A DNA stretch of 64,000 nucleotides from Leptobrachium leishanense (lineage: Eukaryota > Chordata > Amphibia > Anura > Megophryidae), in NCBI GenBank assembly GCA_009667805.1, contig CM019075.1, forward strand, positions 16,732,376-16,796,375, in the 5' to 3' direction. Made by a program: the position numbers and the translations under genes. Every line of letters starts with the position of its first letter. Within the stretch, counting starts at the first letter, position 1. Below the pieces are notes generated by a model, which saw only the letters and a program-made list of their open reading frames with translations, was not told the origin of the DNA and made no database searches. Below, in pieces: positions 56,276 through 64,000 of the stretch.

Positions 56276-56940
56276 AAAATGAGCCCTGGTTGTGTTTCTC
56301 GCAGTATTCGCTTTTCCGGTGACCCTTGTATTAAGGCAGTGTTACAGTAAGCCATCACATCACGTCTCACACATGTTCAGCCCAACACACCCACATCACC
56401 CAACACAGCACAGGGTGAATAGGGAAACGCTTCCTGTGAGAGATCTCATATCTTAAAAACCAGACTGCGATGCGGTGACAGAAGGGAAGTCATGCCGTAA
56501 AGTGATATTCTAGTGCCAAAACCATACATCCGATTTCATGTCGTTTTAGCTCCAATGGGCTGATGAAATGCATGTTTTAAACCACGCAAAAGGGATCGTA
56601 TCTCAACGTAGGGCAGCATCCACATTGGGGCCATTGGAGCTGCAGCTCCAGGCCCATCCCCTGAAAATACTGCCCAGACGAAAGTTAAAGACAGACCAGC
56701 CACCGGAAGGAAGCGACATGACCTGCCCGGAAGAGACCGTGCCTAGAAAGGAGAGGCAAGTTTTAAAACTCCAAAAAACAAGGAGGGTGTGAACTGGGCT
56801 TAATTATTTTAATTTTTTTTTGGGAGGGGTTTGTCCCTTTTTAATGAATTTGGTGCCAACTGCCTCTGTCCAATAGAGTGATAAGAATACAGGTACAGCG
56901 GCGTGATAGAGAGGGATGGGACAGCAGGGGCACAATGCTG
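56276..56940. other. Anonymous DNA
   Basis: No gene or repeat recognised. Confidence 0.4.
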
Positions 56941-57880
56941 GATGAAAGGGATGAGGCGGGGCACAACAACAATGTGGGGTGAGAGGGCTGGAACAGATGC
57001 ACAATGTGGGGTGAGAGGGCTGGAACAGATGCACAGTGCGGGTGAAAGGGCTGGAACAGATGCACAGTGCGGGTGAGAGGGCTGGAACAGATGCACAGTG
57101 CGGGTGAGATGGCTGGAACAGATGCACAGTGCGGGTGAGAGGGCTGGAACAGATGCACAGTGCGGGTGAGATGGCTGGAACAGATGCACAGTGCGGGTGA
57201 GAGGGCTGGAACAGATGCACAGTGCGGGTGAGATGGCTGGAACAGATGCACAGTGCGGGTGAGATGGCTGGAACAGATGCACAGTGCGGGTGAGAGGGCT
57301 GGAACAGATGCACAGTGTGGGTGAGATGGCTGGAACAGATGCACAGTGCGGGTGAAAGGGCTGGAACAGATGCACAGTGTGGGTGAGAGGGCTGGAACAG
57401 ATGCACAGTGCGGGTGAGAGGGCTGGAACAGATGCACAGTGCGGGTTAGAGGCTGGAACCGATGCATAGTGCGGGTTAGCGGGCTGGAACAGACGCACAG
57501 TGGTGGGGGTGAGGAGGGCTGGGACAGACGCACAGTGGTGGGTGAGTGAGGGGCTGGAACAGACGCACAGTGGGGGTGAGGAGGGCTGGAACAGACGCAC
57601 AGTGGGGGTGAGGAGGGCTGGAACAGAGGCACAGTGGGGGTGAGGAGGGCTGGGACAGATGCACAGTGGTGGGGGTGAGGAGGGCTGGGACAGATGCACA
57701 GTGGTGGGGGTGAGGAGGGCTGGGACAGATGCACAGTGGTGGGGGTGAGGAGGGCTGGGACAGACGCACAGTGGTGGGGGTGAGGAGGGCTGGGACAGAC
57801 GCACAGTGGTGGGGGTGAGGAGGCTGGGACAGATGCACAGTGGTGGGGGTGAGAGGGCTGGGACAGATGCACAGTCGGGT
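56941..57880 (-). repeat. 31-35 bp minisatellite
   Basis: Two subfamilies lie side by side. The left has a 31-bp unit GGCTGGAACAGATGCACAGT + GCGGGTGAGAG (56975-57490). The right has a 35-bp unit GGCTGGGACAGACGCACAGT + GGTGGGGGTGAGGAG (57490-57870). The proline- and cysteine-rich reading frames across it are artefacts. Confidence 0.95.
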
Positions 57881-58898
57881 AAAGACAGAGCGAGGTTGAG
57901 AGGGAAATGATCGCGGTACACCAAAATCTTTAGCTCTAGATCCGTAAAGCCCATAATCCAGCAATTTGGTACCAGACATGACTGAGTCGCACTCACTGGC
58001 TGGATGTGACTAGAGCACGGGTTTTAACATTTAGACAGCAATGCACTAAGGGGAAAAAGAACACAAACATTAAGTGAAAAGTGACTGAGCCTTAGAGCAT
58101 TGTTCGTATCAACGCAAAACTTACGAAAAAGAGTGACTTTTCACTGATGGACAAAACGCCTGCGAGTGCAGCTTTCATGACTTGTTATATATGTACAGAC
58201 ATGTTTCAAGATAAAATAAGCAGAACTATAGAGCTGAACGTCTACAATGCCATGAGCAGCGGTGACTCAACAAATTCCAAAACAGCCAGGTGTCAGAATG
58301 GTTGGCACCACTTTTTACCATTTTATCAGGAATTTGCCATACCTTGCTCTTAAAGGAACAGTCTTACTTAAGTTGCCCTCTCCCCTTTTCTTTCCCCCTT
58401 TAATGATTGCGCAGGTTCTGCTGATGGCATCTGCACAATTTCTTTTAAATACTTGTGTAACAGATCTCCGGCCTAATATCTGCTAATGCCACTCCCTTAC
58501 CGGACATCCGTTCTCCCACCAGCGATCTTTCACGCCTTCGCCAGGCCTTAGCTGAATCTTAAGGATAGGTACAATTAAAGAGTATATTCAGGAAGTGACA
58601 TTGGCAGATGTGACCCTGTCTTGGTACAGAGATCTGTCACAAGCGTGCCATGTAATCACAGCCTGAGCATCAGACTGTCTGTTTGGTAACGGATTGGAGA
58701 TTGCACAAGCAGACAATAGTCTAAAGGAGTGTTAATGTTTGGCAAACAGAGACCACTCATTCCTTTCACTGATATATAACACATTCTATGGGGGGGTTAG
58801 ACGGGCTGCAGTGACGCACAGTAATGATACTAGAAATAATAAACACAGACAATAACCATATTAACAATATTCACACATTACACAAACACTCTGTTACC
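57881..58898. other. Anonymous DNA
   Basis: No exon, RNA gene or repeat recognised. Confidence 0.4.
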
Positions 58899-58906
58899 CT
58901 TCTAGG

Positions 58907-59107
58907 TAGGGATGCACCGAAATTTCGGCCACTGAAAATTATCGGCTGAAAGTGGTGTTTTCAGTTTCAGCCAAAATGGAAATTCAGGCGAGTCCCCGGC
59001 CTCCAGGCCCAGGTTCTCATGTCTGATTTGGTTTCGGTATCGGTTTCTGGCGAACCAATCCCGAATTTTCAGTATCGGCCTGAAATTTCCATTTAGGTGC
59101 AGCCCTA
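58907..59107. mobile_element. hAT MITE, TAGGGATGCACC family
   Basis: 201 bp with ends TAGGGATGCACCGAAA and, read inward, TAGGGCTGCACCTAAA, and a perfect 8-bp duplication CTTCTAGG (58899-58906 and 59108-59115). The interior has repeated TTTCGG/CCGAAA-type words. No gene. Confidence 0.93.
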
Positions 59108-59115
59108 CTTCTAGG

Positions 59116-60280
59116 ATCAGGGTCACTTGGACATGGGAGAAGGCTGGGGAATAAAATGACGTGTCAGACCCCCCCCCCGAAGCCACAGTCCCACACCTCC
59201 CAACAGTAATGCCAACTCCAGGGACCCCCACTTCAAAGTGACAGTCGTCACTTTTTTTAGTTTAATAAAAAAGCTCAAACACTTTGCGTGGGAACAGCAC
59301 ATACACTGCTCCCACGCTACTGTCCAATGACCCAAAGGTCAAATGGTTGCACAGACCCTGCCTCTTCTGCCACGGAGATCAAAAGAAAAAGCAGAATCCA
59401 TTAACGACAGGTATTGGCAGCCAGTAACGTTTGTTTCTCATTACCATCCGCAGTGATCTGATAACAGCGTCTTATTCTCTGGCTGCCTCCACATTACAGA
59501 TTCCTATACTTTGTTAATGTGCAGTAGGCAGCCTGCATTGCTGGGCACCAAGAGAAGTTTGCAGCCATTAATGGTTCGGTCAGATAAAGGGCCTAAGCGT
59601 TTATTTTAAAAATCGGTGACACTTAATAATCTTCTCATTCCACGACGCGATCTGTTGCTTCCGTTCCTTTCACCAGCAGCAGAATGAGACTGGGGACAAA
59701 TAGATCCTGGGCTCCTTCCAGGAATCCTCTGCGGCGCTGTGGTCTTGCTGCTGGGTCGCGCAGGGCTCCATGTATGTGTAACGGAGCGCCGTTTGGTTTC
59801 ATCCATTCAGTGTGTCTCAGTTGAAGGACACATGAACTCTGTTCCGGTTAAATAAACAATATGGCACGGGTGGGGATGCAGATAAGAACAACTAGAAATT
59901 ATTCTTTTAAAAAAAGTTTGAAAAAGACAAAGCTTATAGCCTATAATGCCTACTCTCCTGTATTGATATGTGGGGTATTGGGGGCAGGGCCAGATTAAGG
60001 GGTTCAAGGGCCTTGGCATGAAGATTTCAGTGCCAACAGTAACCGCCCAATTATAGAAGGGGATAAGAAGGGGTGCATATTGTCATGGGAGCGTTTGACT
60101 TGATCCCTAGGAATTGTGTGGTAGCAATTATCCAAGTTGTTCAACAGTGAATGGGGTCTAGTGGAGTGCTTACACTGCCCCCTGCTGCATGCAAAAAGTA
60201 TTCAGATTTTTGGGCTAGTGAGGGTATTCTGCCATGCACAGTGACTGTTGCGTTTCTTGTGGAATTCAGGAATGCGATCG
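59116..60280. other. Anonymous DNA
   Basis: No gene or repeat family recognised. Confidence 0.4.
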
Positions 60281-60556
60281 TTAGGAATTAGAAGTTTGAG
60301 AGGCTGTATGTATCTTAATGAGCAAACCTTGAGTAAATAATTGCTCCACACTGACATTTTTAGGGGACACTACATGTTTTTTGCCTTGTTGTAAATACAT
60401 ATCATTAAATTTAGCAAATACAAAACCCCCACGGCGCAAATGTCCACGAAACCCTAAACTGAGATCAAAAAGGCTTGTGAACAGACCATCTAACTTACCT
60501 TGGCTTCCTGGAAATGGATACTCTGAAGCCGGCATATTCCAGAGCTTCTCATACAA
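60281..60556 (-). other. Unidentified open frame, possible coding remnant
   Basis: A 91-codon open frame with protein-like composition: YEKLWNMPASEYPFPGSQ, then LFTSLFDLSLGFRGHLRRGG and FVFAKFNDMYLQQGKKH. A GTAAGT splice-donor-like sequence follows the glutamine/glycine after PFPGSQ (about 60500), but no convincing acceptor with a pyrimidine tract is seen upstream. I do not recognise the family. It could be a piece of an unfamiliar transposon ORF or chance. Confidence 0.25.
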
Positions 60557-61599
60557 GTAAACCGTATCTTGTCAAACCCAAACCTATACTATTGATTTAT
60601 GATCAAAGCATAGAGTCCCACGTAATATACAGAATAAAGGATGAAAACCACAAAATACATATCATATTTGCAGATTTACATATTGATTAGACTCCAGCGA
60701 TTATGAAGTAAACAGAAGGTCCCAGGAATCCAATCCAAAGGGGCGACTAGACTTTATTTATTTTTCATCCCTTATTAATTTCACCTTTTTTTTTTTGTCC
60801 TTTTTTATTGTTATATATATTTTTATATCTCCGCCTCAGTTCTTCTTGTATACCTTCCCTTTTTTTTTTTTCATTTATATTGAAAGAGTAATTTTTTGAT
60901 ATTTTATTTATGTGGAAACCATTCTTTTATTACCATATCGTGGGCACTATTACATGCATTTTAAGATGAGCGATTTTGGCCATCTATTATTCCGTATTGC
61001 GTGAGATGTTATTTTGTATTACGTGGGTGTTATGGATCCTGGTACCCCAGGCGCCCCTTTCCGCTGAACCCAGGAGACATTCGTACCCGCAGTAGATGAC
61101 GCATAAACTGAGGAGTTCTTGCAGATTCAAAATCCAAATGGAGACTGATTTTTATTTTCATTTTAGAATAGGAAAAACACGCACACAGGGGGAAGGTACA
61201 GAAACAATGGAAAAACACTGTCACGGTTCTCGGATCCCACCACGCAGTCCTTAAAGCCCAACACTCCACAGAGCCCAGAAGCTACCAACAGGGTAGCCGT
61301 AGAAGAATCCCTAACTGTCTGGTCCTTAGAATTGGCCAGGTATAAGTATACTAGCTAGACAGAAAGGGTTAATCAAAGACAATGTCGTAATACAAAACCA
61401 GGTTAGCAACACGGGGGTAGTCAGACGAGCCAGAATCAGGAATACAGAGTATAGAATAGTCAAAGGGAATAGCCGGGTCAATATCAGTGCGGAAGCGTAG
61501 TACAAGAAAATAGTCTAGGGCAACGGAAGGCAGAATAGTCAGAAAACAAACAGAGGTCAATAACAGGTTCAATCACGAGAGAATAAAAGTACAGGGAGC
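60557..61599. other. Anonymous DNA
   Basis: AT-rich with poly-T tracts near 60790-60870. No gene recognised. Confidence 0.4.
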
Positions 61600-61912
61600 T
61601 CAGGTATGGATAACCACGATCTGGCACTGCTTAGAAGGAACTGTTGGATTTTAAAAGACCTGGACTCCTCTGATAGGTCTGCGTCACCATACCGCGCCTC
61701 ATATTTTACTGAGAGGGTGGTGGATACATGGAACAGTCTTCCAGCTGAAGTGGTAGAGGCCAAAACAGTAATTGAATTTAAGCAGGCATGGGATAGGCAT
61801 AAGGCTATCCTATATAAAAGATAAATCCAGGTAAAGTATCCATGTAATTGGGCAGACTAGATGGGCCGAAAGGTTCTTATCTGCCGACATTTTCTATGTT
61901 TCTATGAATCCA
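61600..61912 (+). mobile_element. CR1-type LINE 3' end fragment
   Basis: It encodes the last residues of a CR1-like ORF2, in the frame ending at 61824: ASYFTERVVDTWNSLPAEVV, then EAKTVIEFKQAWDRHKAILY. The CR1-like 3' end follows, with GGGCAGACTAGATGGGCCGA, CTTATCTGCCGACATTTTCT and ATGTTTCTATGA. 5'-truncated; a different subfamily from 19580-21011. Confidence 0.85.
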
Positions 61913-61939
61913 TTACTTACAGGTGGGGGTGGAAGCAGA

Positions 61940-62085
61940 CAAAAGGTTAGATTGCAAGCTCTTGAGCAGGGTCCTCTCCTACTGTTTTGTGAGTGCAACT
62001 TGCATGCACATGTTATACTGTCTTATCCATTGCACAGCGCTATGGAACTTGTTAGTGGTTTATAACAACTTTTAACTGTAATATA
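61940..62085 (+). repeat. L2-type LINE 3' tail
   Basis: GATTGCAAGCTCTTGAGCAG, GCACAGCGCTATGGAACTTG and GGTTTATAACAAC are L2-like tail words. Confidence 0.6.
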
Positions 62086-62259
62086 CAGATACACACTTTG
62101 ACAACAGCACAGCGGATCACACAACACTCTCCCCGATATACAGAGTCAATGACATGTAAGGAAAAATAAATGCAAATAAACATTGCAGTGGCCGTTTCGT
62201 CACAGTGGGCCTTTGTATTCCTTCTAATAAGGCTATTTATGCTTTGATCATATATCGAT

Positions 62260-62990
62260 TAGAAGTTTGGTCTTAACAAGTATCATCTATACCTCCTCCA
62301 TCTATACCTCCTCACTGGGTAAACTCATCACCAGCTATGGTTTAAAGTATCACCTATACGCTGATGACACTCAGATCTACCTCTCCACTCCCGATCTCTC
62401 CCTCTCCGTTCTCTCTCAGGTCAATGATTGTCTAGATGGCTGCTCACTACCTGAAGATCAACATGTCCAAGACCGAGCTCCTCCTTATTCCATCCTTTAA
62501 CTCTACTCCAATTTCTGATTTCTCCATAATTGTTGACGGTATCACTATCCTTCCTTCAGCACAAGTCCATTGCCTCGGAGTGACACTTGACTCCAGTCTT
62601 TCCTTCAGCCCCTACATCCAATCACTCTCATCTTGCCGCAATCACCTCCGTAACATTGCCAAAATTCGTCCATTTCTGACTGCTAACACCACCAAGCAAC
62701 TTATCCACTCTCTTGTTATCTCCCCCCTGGACTACTACAACAACCTCCTGATTGGCTTTCCTACCTCCCGCCTCTCCCCCCTGCAGTCCATCCTAAACAC
62801 ATCAGCCCAGGTTATCCATCTCACCCGTCGTTCTGTATCTGCTGCTCCTCTCTGTGAATCCCTGCACTGGCTCCCCATCCACAGCCGAATCAAATTCAAA
62901 CTACTCACCCTGACCTACAAAACCCTCACTAATACCGCCCCTCACTACCTGTCCTCACTAACGCCGCCCCTCACTACCTGTCCTCACTAA
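62260..62990 (+). pseudogene. L2-type LINE reverse transcriptase, truncated and frameshifted
   Basis: The first frame (to about 62450) carries [20 protein letters not shown], the RT catalytic YADD box. A frameshift near 62440 leads to [54 protein letters not shown], and HLTRRSVSAAPLCESLHWLP followed by the KFKLLTLTYKTL C-terminal motif of L2/CR1-group elements. The endonuclease and N-terminal RT are missing. The ORF end merges into a minisatellite. Confidence 0.88.
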
Positions 62991-64000
62991 CTCCACCTCT
63001 CACTACCTGTCCTCACTAACGCCGCCCCTCACTACCTGTCCTCACTAACGCCGCCCCTCACTACCTGTCCTCACTAACTCCACCTCTCACTACCTGTCCT
63101 CACTAACGCCGCCTCTCACTACCTGTCCTCACGAACGCCGCCCCTCATTACCTGTCCTCACTAACGCCGCCTCTCACTACCTGTCCTCACTAACGCCGCC
63201 CCTCATTACCTGTCCTCACTAACGCCGCCTCTCACTACCTGTCCTCACTAACGCCGCCCCTCATTACCTGTCCTCACTAACTCCGCCTCTCACTACCTGT
63301 CCTCACTAACGCCGCCCCTCATTACCTGTCCTCACTAACGCCGCCCCTCACTACCTGTCCTCACTAACGCCGCCCCTCACTACCTGTCCTCACTAACTCC
63401 GCCTCTCACTACCTGTCCTCACTAACGCCGCCTCTCCCTACCTGTCCTCACTAATGCCGCCCCTCATTACCTGTCCTCACTAACGCCGCCCCTCACTACC
63501 TGTCCTCACTAACGCCGCCTCTCACTACCTGTCCTCACTAACGCCGCCCCTCACTACCTGTCCTCACTAACTCCGCCTCTCACTACCTGTCCTCACTAAC
63601 TCCGCCTCTCACTACCTGTCCTCACTAACTCCGCCTCTCACTACCTGTCCTCACTAACGCCGCCCCTCACTACCTGTCCTCACTAACTCCGCCTCTCACT
63701 ACCTGTCCTCACTAACGGCCCCTCACTACCTGTCCTCACTAACGCCGCCCCTCACTACCTGTCCTCACTAACGCCGCCTCTCACTACCTGTCCTCACTAA
63801 CGCCGCCTCTCACTACCTGTCCTCACTAACGCCGCCTCTCACTACCTGTCCTCACTAACGCCGCCTCTCACTACCTGTCCTCACTAACGCCGCCTCTCAC
63901 TACCTGTCCTCACTAACGCTGCCTCTCACTACCTGTCCTGACTAACGCCGCCCCTCACTACCTGTCCTCACTAACGCCACCTCTCACTACCTGTCCTCAC
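62940..64000 (+). repeat. 29-bp minisatellite derived from L2 coding sequence
   Basis: About 36 copies of CACTACCTGTCCTCACTAAC + GCCGCCCCT (29 bp), running to the window end. The founding unit is the L2 ORF segment encoding APHYLSSL at 62935-62965, so the array arose by tandem expansion of LINE coding sequence. Variants (ACTCCGCCTCT, ACGCCGCCTCT) alternate. Confidence 0.95.

Noticed and set aside
56809..57996. Proline/cysteine-rich frames up to 395 codons
   Set aside because: Product of the 31- and 35-bp minisatellite, read open in several frames at once.

Overview
This window looks like nuclear DNA from a large-genome vertebrate, most likely a frog or other amphibian. It contains CR1- and L2-type LINEs, a tRNA-derived SINE, Tc1/mariner, hAT, PIF/Harbinger-like and piggyBac-like DNA transposons, a Ty3/gypsy LTR element, very large minisatellites, and one spliced vertebrate exon. 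The amphibian call is an inference from repeat style; no species can be named. Nothing bacterial is present (no operons, CRISPR or rRNA).

The only host-gene exon I recognise is at 15075-15244 on the minus strand: the first coding exon of ITPK1 (inositol-tetrakisphosphate 1-kinase), with a clean splice acceptor, 5'UTR, start codon and splice donor. The gene reads right to left, so 1-15074 is probably downstream intron and 15245 onward is upstream intron, promoter or flanking DNA.

Layout. 1-15 kb: a Tc1/mariner element with an uninterrupted transposase (889-2538), a fold-back element around a telomere-like 20-bp array (3275-3985), a Harbinger-like MITE, a SINE, two 5'-truncated LINE copies whose 3' tail matches the SINE tail, a nested hAT pair (7837-10599), a 425-bp near-perfect palindrome and a 32-bp satellite. 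15-24 kb: ITPK1 exon, small hAT MITEs, a larger hAT with a 25-bp minisatellite, a broken CR1 LINE. 24.9-36.5 kb: a 41-bp minisatellite in two blocks, each holding a hAT insertion, with nested MITEs between. 37-38.3 kb: another hAT. 39-49.8 kb: a 29-bp minisatellite split by a decayed 7.4-kb Ty3/gypsy element whose Gag resembles the PNMA family. 50-56 kb: nested Harbinger-like and hAT elements and a 99-bp satellite. 57-64 kb: a 31-bp minisatellite, a hAT MITE, CR1 and L2 fragments, and a 29-bp minisatellite that grew out of L2 coding sequence and runs off the window.

The strongest unusual signal is a group of four hAT-type elements (7951-9272, 34184-35882, 36985-38266, 51352-52029). They have different terminal sequences, each with an 8-bp target duplication, but the same internal plan: a palindromic core plus a tandem array built on the same CCAGCTCA...TGGATAT word. 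Two of the palindromes centre on TCTCGCGAGA, a known vertebrate promoter motif.
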